In this document: positions 24,511 to 35,046 of the stretch, piece by piece
Layout: every line of letters starts with the position of its first letter
Numbering within the stretch: the first letter of the stretch is position 1
Source of the DNA: Paracentrotus lividus
Lineage: Eukaryota; Echinodermata; Echinoidea; Camarodonta; Echinidae
Assembly (NCBI GenBank): GCA_940671915.1
Contig: CALNVZ010003430.1
Location: 22,622,981 to 22,686,980 of the forward strand
DNA length: 64,000 nucleotides
Direction of reading: 5' to 3'
Program-made: the position numbers and the translations under genes
The notes under the pieces: model-generated
What the model saw: the letters and a program-made list of their open reading frames with translations, nothing else
Database searches by the model: none
What the model was told of the DNA's origin: nothing

Positions 24511-25816
24511 GGGCCGTCAAAGGCGGCATACCCACGCCTTGGTGGCGCTACAGAGTAGTTGTAATACTATGGGGTCAAAACTGAAATCTAGCATTATGTG
24601 TACTAACCCCGGATGATATTGTCTTAACGCATGGCTTTACACAACTCGAAATTTATGTACTGAAAAAACATGACCCCTATGTCAGCGAATGTTAGCGAAC
24701 GACCCCAATCGTCTCCAACGCTGACCTGTCCCGGCCTATGTGTGACCGCACGCAATTCAAGCGCAAGCTGAAGTTTCGGACATTTCTTTTTGACAATTAT
24801 TGAATTTTCAGGGTAGAAAATGAAACTTGCTGAAACTCATTTGTAAAATTATTTTCGCAGTTTTTGGTATCAAAATGGATGTTGAGGTTAAGATTGAAAA
24901 TTGATGTCAGTCTGATGTTTTGTTCGACACAAAAATCGCGCATTAACGTGGTGGCGCAGACATAGCATATAATAATAGGCACTGCTGCAGACTTGGGCAA
25001 CTCTTACTTACTATACTCATAGAAAAGGTCAATGCAATGAAAACAATGAAATCAATAAAACAAACTTATGCTAAAAGGCATACAATTCCGTATAAAACAA
25101 CAAAATAGCGACAAGATATAAAACTGTGCAAGGAAGACGTACTAACAGCCACACACCCGGGTGCCGTCGGTTAGCGAACAACCCAATCGTCTCCACGCTG
25201 ACCTGCTCCCCGGCCTATGTGTGACCCACTGCTTCAGTCAAGGCCAGGCACCGGCATTGGAGCTTCCTAAAAAAATCGCTTGGATCCTTGCCGCACTGGT
25301 AGCGTGTCCCAGCTGATGAATATTAATGTACTGATCATAAAAATAGTCCTGCAAAACCTCCTACTTATGACGCTGGCGAGAAGATGTTCTTTATAGCCTA
25401 CACCTTGTTTCGAAAATTGTGTGTTACGTTTTGTGCGCATGCAGGGATATGGGCTAGCTGGGTATACTGCGCTTTACCTTTGGAAAAGACCAATTTAAGC
25501 TACTGGCGCACCTGAACTTTTTGTTGGTTTGTTTGCGCTATCTCCACTGAGGCGGATACGTGCGAAACGGTGATCGATCGGGCCAGAGTAAAAACAAAAA
25601 GGTCACACAGAACTGCAGGGATCAACCAATCATCACCTAAATCTAATCGATTCTTTCCTTTCACTATCCAAACAATCTCTGAAAATTTGGTGCAAATCCG
25701 TCACGAACTCCGTTCTCTAGTTATCTTGTAACAACAAAACAAACAAACAAACAAACAAACAAACAAACATACGGAACCCTTTACAATACCCTGCCGATTT
25801 CATTGGCGTGGGTAAT
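24511..25816. repeat. Unclassified interspersed repeat with inverted CCCACGCC ends
   Basis: It begins GGGGCCGTCAAAGGCGGCATACCCACGCC and ends CATTGGCGTGGGTAAT, a short inverted pair. Internally a segment with GTTAGCGAACGACCCCAATCGTCTCC and GCCTATGTGTGACC (24686-24748) recurs at about 25172-25228. Near the right end there is an AAAC microsatellite (25734-25768) followed by CATACGGAACCC. No coding sequence is recognised and the class is unknown. Confidence 0.5.
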
Positions 25817-26787
25817 AAACATAAAGACCATGGTAAGATAAGAAATACTCAATACAATATGAAATATTATTTAAAACTCCCATACAAATTATGAAGCAAG
25901 AACATGGAATATGTAACAGTTTAAAAATTTTGATTTTAAGAGTTTTGATTACTATGGTGACGATTCAAAAGACGAGTGAAATGCGGTAGTGCACTAGTTT
26001 GAATTCTTTCAGTTCTGCATTTGAAATCTTGATATTTATTTAAATTTCGTAGGTTGAATTTATTAGTTTTCATTTTAGGTAACCATGATTAACACAATTC
26101 ATGTTTTTCAAAAGAAATTGCAAAATCTAAAGAAAGTCTTTCTCTTCGGCTGAGTAGAGAATCTTGTCGACTTATTCCTGAGGCTGAGAGATTGCAAATT
26201 TATAATAAAATATATTCTTAAATCAACTGCTTTTTAATTTTTAAATTCTTTGCCCGTTTTCTTTGACATGCATAAAATGCTTCAAAGAGTTCACTTCAAG
26301 ATTCCATGGCATTGTTTTCCCTGATCAGATTGTTTACATTGATAATTTTTAGATGGGGGAAATTGAGTTTAATAGCCAAGTTGATTTAATGTGGCATAGG
26401 GGGATTATGTACATGGCGGGGAAAGAGTTAACAACACATTAGGTCTTCCTTTTTTTTTCTTCTTCCTCTTCTTCTCCTTTAAATTTTCAACAAAATTTTT
26501 TTGTCCACAATTTTCTTGACTCTCTCTCTCTCTCTTTCTCCTTGTCCAAATATATGACTTGTAAAGGTCATGCCATATATCTTAGACATTTTTTAGTTCA
26601 GACTACATAAATAAAAATAAAAGTGACCAAAAAAAAAAAAAAAAATCTCTCTAGGTGTCAAGGCAATTCACCTGCATTCACCACATAGTTTGAAATTCCC
26701 ACCTCAAGAATTTTTCTTTCCCCTCAGTCTCGGTAGGTTAGTGCCAAAATAATGGAAATTTGCAATAATGATGTTCAAACTTTAACT
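25817..26787. other. Intergenic sequence, no gene seen
   Basis: AT-rich, with pyrimidine runs (26450-26480, CT repeat 26519-26536) and an A-run at 26629-26645. Nothing else is recognised. Confidence 0.4.
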
Positions 26788-26789
26788 TA

Positions 26790-26988
26790 CTGTATAAGCC
26801 AATATTTTCGCGTACAGATATTTTCGCGATTTTTGACTAGTTAGGGAAATTCGCGAGAGCAAAATTTCGCGATTTTGGTGATGACTTCATTACTATAAAT
26901 AGCCTTGTACTGAAGTGGAAATATTCGCGATGACCAACTCGCGAAATTCGCGAAAATAAAGTCACCGCGAAAATAACCACTTATACAG
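26790..26988. mobile_element. 199-bp MITE with TTCGCGA words, TA target duplication
   Basis: CTGTATAAGCCAATATTTTCGCG at the left is matched inverted by CGCGAAAATAACCACTTATACAG at the right, flanked by TA (26788-26789, 26989-26990). The interior repeats TTCGCGA in both orientations. This terminus is common in marine-invertebrate MITEs; TA flanks fit Tc1/mariner-type mobilisation. Confidence 0.85.
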
Positions 26989-27191
26989 TAGTAGTTTTCC
27001 TCTAGGCTTATTTATTAAGACTCAATTTATATTAATGGTTTTGGCTTGATGAATTCATTTTCAAGAAGATGATTGAAACATAGTCTTCCAAATCAAATTT
27101 TATCATTTTAATGTTAGGGATATAGACAAGTGGCTAATCTTTGACTTTCCTCAACACCTATGTAATCTATTCAGGTAGGCCTATCGTTATG

Positions 27192-27954
27192 GGGCAGTTC
27201 TAAGGTAACGGAGTGACATTCAGAAGCAACATTTCAGCATTCAAACAAGTTTATCATCCATACTCCAATCTTTATGTACAAAGAAATAGTTCATGGCAAA
27301 AGCTGATGGTACCCTCTTTTCAAAATGATGATTTTTTTTTTTTTTATAGTGACCCTCTTAATTAATGAGATATGAATATTCATAATCATGGTTAAGGAGT
27401 GATGCAAAATGGACATGCATATTTGAGCAGAAAACATTTTGCTTAAACTCTGTCAAATTTAAATGGCTATCACAATTTTGAGTTATTGATTGGATTCTAT
27501 GTTATTCTAGGTATAATATGCCACCTTGCATAAAAAAATTGGTTGAATATTTTGTTAATTATAACTTAAAACTTGAACCCTTGTCCGGTTACAGAGTGAC
27601 GGTTACGGAGTGACATCTGGTTTCCCGGTCTTTTTTTTCGTGAGGAGAAATGCATTATAAAGAAATATTAAGTTTGTTGGAGTAGACCATGACAATTACA
27701 TCAAGCCAAAAAAAATGGCAAAAAGTGACGAGATATAAGAATTAGAGGCATTTAAAGCCCCATAGTCCCGTACATGCAAATTTGGGTTTGATCAATTATT
27801 CAGAGCAAGAATACTGAATTGCAAATTTTTAAAACTTAAATGATTGGTTGTAATGTAACGAAGCCTTTGTGGTAATTTCAGATCCTAATTTGCACAAAGG
27901 CACAGCGGCACATTAAAATTTCAGCTCCATGTCCTGTTTTGCTTGGAACTGCCC
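27192..27954 (+). mobile_element. Complete 763-bp non-autonomous TIR element (family F4)
   Basis: GGGCAGTTCTAAG (27192-27204) and CTTGGAACTGCCC (27942-27954) are 13-bp inverted repeats with one mismatch, flanked by a clean 4-bp TATG duplication (27188-27191, 27955-27958). The word GGTAACGGAGTGAC overlaps the last base of the left TIR (27204-27217). Two tandem copies lie inside (27587-27600 GGTTACAGAGTGAC, 27601-27614 GGTTACGGAGTGAC). No coding sequence. It is the cleanest member of the group, since it fixes both ends and the duplication length. Confidence 0.85.
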
Positions 27955-27958
27955 TATG

Positions 27959-28667
27959 TCAAAGAACACTGGAATTGTTTCATGCTTCTATCAAATATTT
28001 ATGAACATGATGACCATTTAAAGGCATTTAGGGTACATGATTAATGTTCAAGTTCAAGTTTAGTTCAAGTTCAAGTTCAAAACACAAAAATTACAATTCT
28101 CGCCGTCTCAGAGTCATTCAATAAATATCTTAGTTTATCTTCTATTATCAACAATAACTAGACTATAAGCAGACATTAGACTTCATAAATCATTTACTAA
28201 ATAACTTTTTTTTTACTCTTAATTCTAGCTTTTTAACAAGTTAATATCAGTAAAACGGTACCGAATATTTTGAACACAAATGACAATGGCAATGCAATGT
28301 CAATGACCATTTCCCATTCCTGTGTTCACAAAACAACTTTACAATACAAGTAACAACTCTCACATCTTCAATATCTTAGTGTTTCCTCTTTTATTAACAA
28401 TTCAATAACTATAATCAGATATTAAACTTCATGAATCATAACTAAATAACTATTCATCACACGATTTGGTGTGCCACTTTCATCACAGTCCAACACATAG
28501 CAAATCGCGTCTCCCCATTATCCGCCATAAACAAAGCCACTCACTCAACCACGATCGTCACTGAGGCCACATGCATTGCCATTGCATTGCAGCTGCAACT
28601 CGCGATCGCTCAAACTCACCCACGAACAACGGACAAAACGACTACAAATAAATGAATTTAAACTTAC
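27959..28667 (-). other. Start of SUZ12-like intron 1, with LINE-type tail repeats
   Basis: GTTCAAG repeats at about 28048-28080 resemble LINE 3' tails. Two diverged copies of a segment (CAATAAATATCTTAGT.. near 28119 and CAATATCTTAGTGTTTCC near 28368) lie about 250 bp apart. The last 150 bases are CpG-richer (TCGCGATCGC near 28598), as expected next to a first exon. Confidence 0.45.
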
Positions 28668-28761
28668 TTTCAAATGCTTGTAAGAAGAGTTCATGGTCTG
28701 CTTTTAGTTGCTCCAGCTTGGGCTTTCTCGGGCTAGCCCGGGGATGTTTATGAGGAGCCAT
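28668..28761 (-). CDS. SUZ12: SUZ12-like Polycomb protein, first coding exon (partial gene)
   Basis: The ATG at 28761-28759 opens a 31-codon exon, MAPHKHPRASPRKPK then [16 protein letters not shown], ending one base into the next codon at a consensus donor (A|GTAAGT, 28668/28667). From memory, vertebrate SUZ12 starts MAPQKH and, after a Gly/Ala-rich insert, has [21 protein letters not shown], with a splice junction at about this point. The insert is absent here, leaving only the conserved pieces. SUZ12 is the core subunit of Polycomb repressive complex 2 that holds EZH2 and EED together for H3K27 methylation; the acidic first helix seen here belongs to its N-terminal region. The downstream exon (KPTQIYRFLRTRN-like) was sought to the left and not recognised, so intron 1 may be long or leave the window. 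Confidence 0.8.
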
Positions 28762-28960
28762 AATCGTAGATTTCTAACCCGAATTCCAGCCGGGCGAGTA
28801 CCAGTCCAGCATAGCACTTTAGCAGCCAACAATCACACTTTGCCGCGGCATCAAGCGCATTGCATGACGGGATTTATTTTTTACAAACTTTGAAGCGCGC
28901 TAGCTCGGCCGGTCGGAACTCGCTCTTCAAAAAGTTCCAATTTAAAATGATTAGGGGTGT
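28762..28960 (-). promoter_or_regulatory. CpG-richer region upstream of the SUZ12-like ATG
   Basis: GC and CpG content rise just upstream of the start codon (for example GCTAGCTCGGCCGGTCGG near 28898-28915 and TTGCCGCGGCATC near 28841), against an AT-rich background. No TATA box is placed with confidence. Promoter and 5' UTR are inferred from position. Confidence 0.4.
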
Positions 28961-29140
28961 CGTAGGGAATTTTGAGTGGGGGTGGGGACTGAATAAATTT
29001 TCCACAAGATCAAGATTAACCCCAAACTTTTTACTACTAAGAAGTTGGGATCAACGACTTGAGAGATTTACCGACGTATTACAATTTTGCCTATTTTGTA
29101 GAAGTTTGAAATACTTTAGTCATTCAGATTCAAGTTAAAA

Positions 29141-29293
29141 TTATTTTCCGTTCAAAAGTTCAGGGGCAGAGTCCCACAGTATAGGCGGGTCCAGGGGGAA
29201 GGGGTCAATGCAGCTGCCCCTTCTAAATGGCCCAATTGGTGGTGCAACTAAATTTAAGAGAAAAGGAAGAAGAGAAAACGAAGGAGAAAAGTA

Positions 29294-29298
<5 letters not shown>
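29141..29298. repeat. GGCGGGTCCAGGGGG repeat, copy 1
   Basis: The segment with GTATAGGCGGGTCCAGGGGG and CTTCTAAATGGCCCAATTGGTG resembles 30308-30420, which has ATGGGCGGGTCCAGGGGG and CCGGTCCTATTGGTG. Both run into a simple repeat and then a CAGATCACGTTGC phrase (29658, 30537), so they are two copies of one interspersed repeat, unclassified. Confidence 0.55.
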
Positions 29299-29325
<27 letters not shown>

Positions 29326-29592
29326 CGAAACGAAACGAAACAAAACAAACAAAACAAAACAAAACAAAACAAAACAAAACAAAACAAAACAAAACAAATC
29401 AAAACAAAACAAAACAAAACAAAACAAAACAAAACAAAACAAAACAAAACAAAACAAAACAAAACAAAACAAAACAAAACAAAACAAAACAAAACAAAAC
29501 AAAACAAAACAAAACAAAACAAAACAAAACAAAACAAAACAAAACAAAACAAAACAAAACAAAACAAAACAAAACAAAAAACAAAAACAAAA
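29299..29592 (+). repeat. (AAAAC)n microsatellite, ~290 bp
   Basis: Near-perfect AAAAC pentamers, with AAACG variants at 29325-29340 and a few breaks. It creates spurious open frames (K-Q-N-K-T repeats on plus, F-V-L-F-C on minus) that are not genes. Confidence 0.95.
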
Positions 29593-30307
29593 ACATAAAA
29601 CTAAGGAGAAGAAGAACTCGGGCCAGGAGAGGAAAACTATAGGGGAAAAAAAAATCAGATCACGTTGCCACATCGTGCAAAAATTGGCAAAACAGGTAAT
29701 AAAGTTCCATAATGATTAAGGGCGTCCAAGGTAAGCAATTTTGAGTGAGGGTGGGACCGGGACTGAATTTTCCATCAAGATTAATCGGAAACTATTCAGA
29801 TCAACAATTTGAGAGTAGGCCTACCGATCGACGTATTTCAATTTTGAAATCGACATAATTAGGCCTATTTTGTCAAAGTTAGTCATACTAGTCAGTCAGA
29901 TTCACTTTCAAATTATTTTACTTACAAAAAATGGGGCAATCAGTGGCGGATCCAATTTGTCATGAAAGGGGGGGGGGGGCAACAATTGGAATTTCAGATT
30001 TTGGTGCACCCAACTTTTTTGCGGTCACACCGGACGAGCAAAAAGTAACATCAAATTTTTTCACGTCACGCTGGCCGTGCAATAAGGGGGGGTGTAGGTG
30101 TTATTTTTTTTCGGCCATCAACAAGGTCATCATGTATTGGTCATAGGGTACGGTTAGATTGGTCAATCGGTGCCGACATTCCATTTCCCCACCCCCCCCC
30201 CCCCCATTTTTTGCTCTCTCTCCCTTTTACCTCCCCTCCCTTTTTTTTTTTTTTTTTTTTTTTGTAGGGGAAGGGCCCGGGCCCGCTGCCCCCCTGGATC
30301 CGCGCTT
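29593..30307. other. Repeat-derived non-coding stretch
   Basis: Contains a GTGGCGGATCCAATTTG phrase (29944) typical of dispersed invertebrate repeats, G- and C-runs (29970-29979, 30189-30205) and a T-run (30240-30263). No gene recognised. Confidence 0.4.
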
Positions 30308-30411
30308 GAACAATATGGGCGGGTCCAGGGGGCGGCTGAAGCGGTCAGTGCCCCCCCCCCTCTTCCTACCGGTCCTATTGGTGTTAAACTAAAAAATAAA
30401 GAGAAAGGGAA

Positions 30412-30443
<32 letters not shown>

Positions 30444-30560
30444 CGGAGGGGAGAAGAAAGGGGGAAATAACCCGAAACGTAAGTTAGTGAAACAAGGAGA
30501 AAAACAATTATATGAGAAAATAATAGCAAAATTTTCAGATCACGTTGCTTCGCTTTGCGC
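30308..30560. repeat. GGCGGGTCCAGGGGG repeat, copy 2
   Basis: Diverged copy of the repeat at 29141-29298, followed by an A-run (30417-30443) and the CAGATCACGTTGCTTCGC phrase. That last phrase resembles the GCTCGCGCTTCGCGCTCGCA words at 41820-42180. Confidence 0.5.
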
Positions 30561-31159
30561 TCACATTTCCTAGTAAAAAATAAAAAAATAAATAAACAAA
30601 ATGAAATACACGTCCTTGAAATCATAGTTTCATATATAGGTTTAATACAAAGGAAATGTGGATGACATCATCATCTTGCTCATTGAATATGCATGAGTCT
30701 ATGCATAGAACTAAAGTTCATGATTTAAAAAAAAGGGGGGGAGAAGAAGAAAAGAAAATGCTTAAGACTCCCCGTTTTTATTATATACTACTATAGTTAA
30801 CTCATGCTATACTGTTTTAAGGTTGTTTTGTTTTGTTTTGTTTTGTTTTGTTTTGTGTTTTTTTTACTTAAACCTTAAAACAGTAGACCTCCTGTTTTAA
30901 GGGTGATTTTCGGCTATATAGCGCTTGGCGCAGACTTCATAATTTTGTGTAATGAGTATCATGCGATATATTAGCCTATTCATTAAGGTTGACAAAAGGG
31001 CCTGAAATATCTCGTTTCTAGGTTGGCGAATCCAAGCGTGGGAGCTCACCCCACTCATTGACTAAACATGACTGTTAAAATAGGAAAGTTTACGGCGGCG
31101 CGGTAGCGTCCCCCCCCCCCCCCCCCCCCCCTCTTCAAATCCGTTACTGCTGTCACCTA
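30561..31159. other. Non-coding stretch with (TTTTG)n and a C-run
   Basis: TTTTG repeats at 30823-30856 lie between CTGTTTTAAGG words (30812, 30891). There is a ~20-base C-run at 31111-31130. No gene recognised. Confidence 0.45.
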
Positions 31160-31429
31160 GCTGATTGCTAGAGGCGGGGTAAATGACATTTGATCAGGCG
31201 ATATATGCACCAACGGCAATTTACTCCGATCGAGCGACATTTGCTCCGGTGACTTTTTGCTTCGCCGATAGGCCTATGTATACGTTATTTGCACGTACTA
31301 CATGCAAGTTATCGCCAGAGTGATTGTCGGTGGAGCCATTGTCGCTAGGACAATCGTCGCGGAGCAATTATTAGAAGCAATATTATTGTCACAGGAGGAA
31401 ACGTCGCCAGGAAAAATGTCGGTTCTCCG
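31160..31429. repeat. Iterated GCGACATTTGCTCC word block
   Basis: On the left, words such as GGCAATTTACTCCGAT, GCGACATTTGCTCCGG and GCGATATATGCACC; on the right the reverse-complement type (GGAGCCATTGTCGC, GACAATCGTCGCGGAGC, AACGTCGCCAGG). This is the layout of a word-built palindromic MITE, but clean termini are not identified. Confidence 0.5.
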
Positions 31430-31432
31430 TTA

Positions 31433-31611
31433 AGGGGCTGTCCCACAGGCGGCGATCGTTGTGGCGACAACCTGATAATGTCATAATTATAAGGCGATTA
31501 TAAACCTACATACGACTCTAAGCTAGGCTTCAACAACAACTTGCTGCCACACTCACAACAGCAAGATCGCCAGTTGTCGCAGCAACGATCGCCTCCAGTG
31601 GGACAGCCCCT
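31433..31611. mobile_element. 179-bp MITE, TTA target duplication (Harbinger-like)
   Basis: AGGGGCTGTCCCACAGGCGG at the left matches inverted CCTCCAGTGGGACAGCCCCT at the right, and the match continues through GGCGATCGTTG / CAACGATCGCC. TTA flanks both ends (31430-31432, 31612-31614). The interior repeats GGCGACAA / TTGTCGC words. Confidence 0.85.
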
Positions 31612-31614
31612 TTA

Positions 31615-31701
31615 GGGTGCTATCTCACTTCGCGGAGACGTCTCCGCGAAGTTGTTGTTGTTGTTGTTTTTATATTTTACGGCGCAAGTGAGATAGCACC
31701 C
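31615..31701. mobile_element. 87-bp MITE of the TATCTCACTTCGCGG family
   Basis: GGGTGCTATCTCACTTCGCG is matched by GCGCAAGTGAGATAGCACCC. It directly abuts the preceding MITE's TTA. The interior has the palindrome GCGGAGACGTCTCCGC and a TTG run. Relatives lie at 36428 and 51167. Confidence 0.7.
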
Positions 31702-32037
31702 AAGTGCCTTTTCAGGATCAGAATCGGGTCAAAGGACCTATTTTGATTTCGGATTCCTTGTTCATTTCTGTACAATGAAAAAAAAATCGATGAAACTTCG
31801 CAATGAACTTGTGAATTATTTCACATAAACCCATTTATATCATTTTGTCTGTGCAAATAATAATTGTTGTAATTAAAAAACTCATGACTATATCCTATTT
31901 TACTTTTACAATAAAACACTTGTACTTTTATGAATGCAGAAGAATATTAATATGAAATCAAAATAAAATCAATACGCCTATGTCATTAAGAAATACATGG
32001 CGCAATTATTATCTACCACATTCTCAGAACATTCATC

Positions 32038-32290
32038 CCATCATCATCATCATCATCATCATCGAAACGAAGACTCAAATTATCCTCATCATAATCGTCA
32101 TCATCATCATTATCATCACTATCACCACCACAATCATCATCATCAAAACCATGACTAACATCATCATCATCATCATCATCACAATCACCATCGTCATCAA
32201 ATCCATGACCATCATTGTCATCTTTATCATCACCACCACCATCATCATCAACACCATCATCTAAACCATCGCCATCATCAAGTAGCATCT
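32038..32290 (+). repeat. Degenerate (CAT)n microsatellite
   Basis: CAT/ATC triplets with many CAC and AAT variants. The open frames here (Asp-rich on minus) are simple-sequence artefacts. Confidence 0.9.
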
Positions 32291-34134
32291 TCGTCATCGG
32301 TAACCACTATTAACCACACATTCATCACAAACATTTGAGATTATCGAACAATCCATGGAGACACGAATTTGTTTGTTTGTTTTTTTTTGTTGTTTTTTTT
32401 TTGTTGTTGAATGTATTCATCGATAGGCCCAAACTTCTGAGATAATGTAAAGCAGTTGATAAAATGAAATAGTTCTTACTCGTATGTGATGGTATGACAT
32501 GGACAAAATTAAAAACACAAATTCGTATATATACTAAAAGAAAAGCTTTATTTGAGACATAAAACATAAACATTTTACATAGAACAAAAATACCGCGTGA
32601 AATGTTCCCACAAAACAATAACGAAATATTACACTATGACATCAAATTATCAAACAATTAAAGAAACAGCACCGATACATAAAACAAACGCACGATTAAT
32701 ACATTGTAGCCATGGTGGCGTTAACAAAATGTTTATGATGATATAGACCCACATGGTTCATTAAAAATCTTACGCCATAATATACACACATAATAACAGA
32801 ATATTAGACATCTGGGACTAGGCAAATTGTTGCAAATAAGAGTGTTGATTATTATTACTGAATACACCCAAGGAGAAATGACTAAATGGAGATGTCAAAA
32901 TAGAAAAGAAAATTATAAACATATTAAACGATCGCAGGCTGATTGAGATTCTCCGGTTACATGGTTTATCCTCCCTAGATTAGTCAGTGTCCGACCCCTA
33001 CAATACCTCATGGCCAAAAAGACTACTCCGGTATTTTTACACCATCTTCTGTACACAACCCAAATATATTGTTTAAATTGTTTTTGTTTTTTTTGTTTGT
33101 TTTTTTCAGATGAGGCAAATGTATATAGGTAAACATAAAACAAAAACAAAACAAAAACAAAAACAAAACCAATCACCCGAGACATTCCTGATAAATAACA
33201 TTACATTTTTCACACATAAACACATAAAGACAATTAATAAATAATGTATCTTGGTCTTTCATTAAAAAATCACCTTTGCCATTTTCAAGGATTTTCTTGT
33301 GATTGAAAAATACAAAGGCATGAAACTACGTAGAAATGATGTTCTTCAGTCATCTTTGAAACATATCGATCTATCAACAACTATTCTATTTTTCTTTAAT
33401 TTGAAGGGGAAATGAAAGCACTTTTGCCTTTGGATACAATGTAAAAATTTCCTATTAGTCTTCTCTGTACATGTATAGTGCCATGTGTTTAACGAATGAA
33501 GACCAAATATAGAAATTTATATCGATTGTAAAAACACAGATAAGACGAGAATCTTGGAAAACGAAATAATGATTGCTGGTATAGTGAATAATGATATTGG
33601 AAATGTTTTATTTTAGTATAATTTAATAAAACTTGCTGATACAAAATGATGAACTTTCCCCGCATTTCAAAGAATACTTTGGCTCCATTTATAACAAGAT
33701 GCACGTTTAACATTCATTAAAATACTGTTCATAACGATTCAAGGACAGCAAACAATATAAATTCGTAAATATTATGAAGTTTCTTTAATATGTTGTCAAA
33801 TAGGCATTACTATTAACGATATCAGACATCATATCGGTTTTATGAGGTAAGTTCACAAAATGTATGGTATTAACATGTATAACTAATTTTCTATTCATAA
33901 AGAGGACGAACCAAGAAAATTCAACTTCTCATTTTCAGACCCATTATTGTACCAAAAGAAACTGTCCAAACAACGCATTTTCCGTCGAGATAAAAAGCTT
34001 TCACATGAGCTGGCTCTTTGTAAAGCATTAACATTTACCAAAATATACAAAGATAAAACATCGGGTTTTCAAAAGATTATCGACATTTTATTTCGATGCT
34101 TTGACTTTTGCGGATAAAATAAATCGAACCTCCT
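32291..34134 (-). other. Region downstream of histone H1: possible long 3' UTR
   Basis: No exon or clear transposon is seen. For the minus-strand H1 transcript, AATAAA signals lie at 34092-34087 (about 43 bases after the stop) and 32552-32547. No histone-type 3' stem-loop is seen just after the stop. A short or long polyadenylated 3' UTR is therefore possible; which is used cannot be told from sequence. Confidence 0.4.
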
Positions 34135-35034
34135 TTATTTCGTTATCTTTTTCTTTGTCGTCTTCGCAGCTTTCTTTGTCGGTGTCTTATCTTTGTTTTT
34201 GGCAACCGACTTCTTTGCTTTCGCTTTTCCGGTAGCTGCCGGTGAAGTCTTGGAAGTAGCAGCTTTCGACTTAGGCTTCTTTGCTGGGGATTTGGACTTT
34301 GCTTTCTTCACGGGAGACTTGGATACTGGTTTCCTGGCCTTTTTCAACTTACTAGGAGCAGGAGACTGAGACTTGCTTCGACGAACGAGCGCTCTCGATT
34401 TATTAATCAATCGCGGTTTCGGTGTCGCGTTGGCACTGGCAGACCGTGGTCTACTTTTGGCTGCTTTTTTAGAGTTCTCCTTTTCCACCGGTTGTTTTTT
34501 CGCGCGGTTTTTCCTGTACGGCGGTGGTGTTTTCCCTCCATCAGGGTCACTCCCTTCTGTATCATCTTCATAATCGAATATATCATGATCGCTCTGCTTT
34601 CGATCTTTCTTCTTGGGCGATTTAGCGGCCTTTTTCTTACCAGCTGCAACCTTTTTCTTCTCCGCTTTCTTCTTCTCTGCTTTCTTAGCTGGTTTCGGTG
34701 GCTTACCAAGTTTAAATCGGCCAGTCAAAGCGGCGCCCATCCCTTCCGATTTCTTTGGTCTGACGATCGACCCCGACTCGACCCCTCGCTTTATCGCCAT
34801 TCGAAGTAAGTTCTTCATCCTACTCTGATCGACCTCGGGATATGTTTCAATGATCCAGTGTTTGATGGCGACCACAGAAGCACCCTTCTTCTCATCGAGG
34901 GACTTCAGTGCTTCGATCAGCATGTCGTTGTATTTAGGGTGGGTAGACATTGCTCTCTTGGACTTGACGCCTTTTGGAGGAGGTGTCTCTGCGTCTCCAG
35001 TTGGGATCTCAAGGTCATCATTAGAAGAGGACAT
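34135..35034 (-). CDS. Linker histone H1 (orphan, polyadenylated type), 299 aa
   Basis: The complete single-exon coding region runs from ATG at 35034-35032 to TAA at 34137-34135. The N-terminus is MSSSNDDLEIPTGDAETPP. The globular winged-helix domain spans about residues 30-112 (STHPKYNDMLIEALKSLDE; SRMKNLLRMAIKRGVESG; GAALTGRFKLGK), the canonical linker-histone fold that binds the nucleosome dyad. The tail is Lys-rich with S/T-P-K-K sites (SPKKK, SPVKK, SPAKK), likely CDK targets. An acidic Asp/Glu-rich segment around residues 150-170 (DHDIFDYEDDTEGSDPDGG) interrupts the basic tail, unusual for somatic H1. There is no stem-loop just after the stop and an AATAAA follows, so it is probably a replication-independent variant; sea urchin cleavage-stage or embryonic-type H1 is a candidate. 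It is longer than the usual 200-250 residues. Confidence 0.93.
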   Translation of the reverse strand: MSSSNDDLEIPTGDAETPPPKGVKSKRAMSTHPKYNDMLIEALKSLDEKKGASVVAIKHWIIETYPEVDQSRMKNLLRMAIKRGVESGSIVRPKKSEGMGAALTGRFKLGKPPKPAKKAEKKKAEKKKVAAGKKKAAKSPKKKDRKQSDHDIFDYEDDTEGSDPDGGKTPPPYRKNRAKKQPVEKENSKKAAKSRPRSASANATPKPRLINKSRALVRRSKSQSPAPSKLKKARKPVSKSPVKKAKSKSPAKKPKSKAATSKTSPAATGKAKAKKSVAKNKDKTPTKKAAKTTKKKITK

Positions 35035-35046
35035 CTTCAAGTTGAA

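Noticed and set aside
1-28660. Further SUZ12 exons
   Set aside because: No minus-strand match to the expected KPTQIYRFLRTRN block was recognised by eye; a very short exon could be missed.
29208-29673. K-Q-N-K-T and F-V-L-F-C open frames
   Set aside because: Pure translation of the (AAAAC)n microsatellite.
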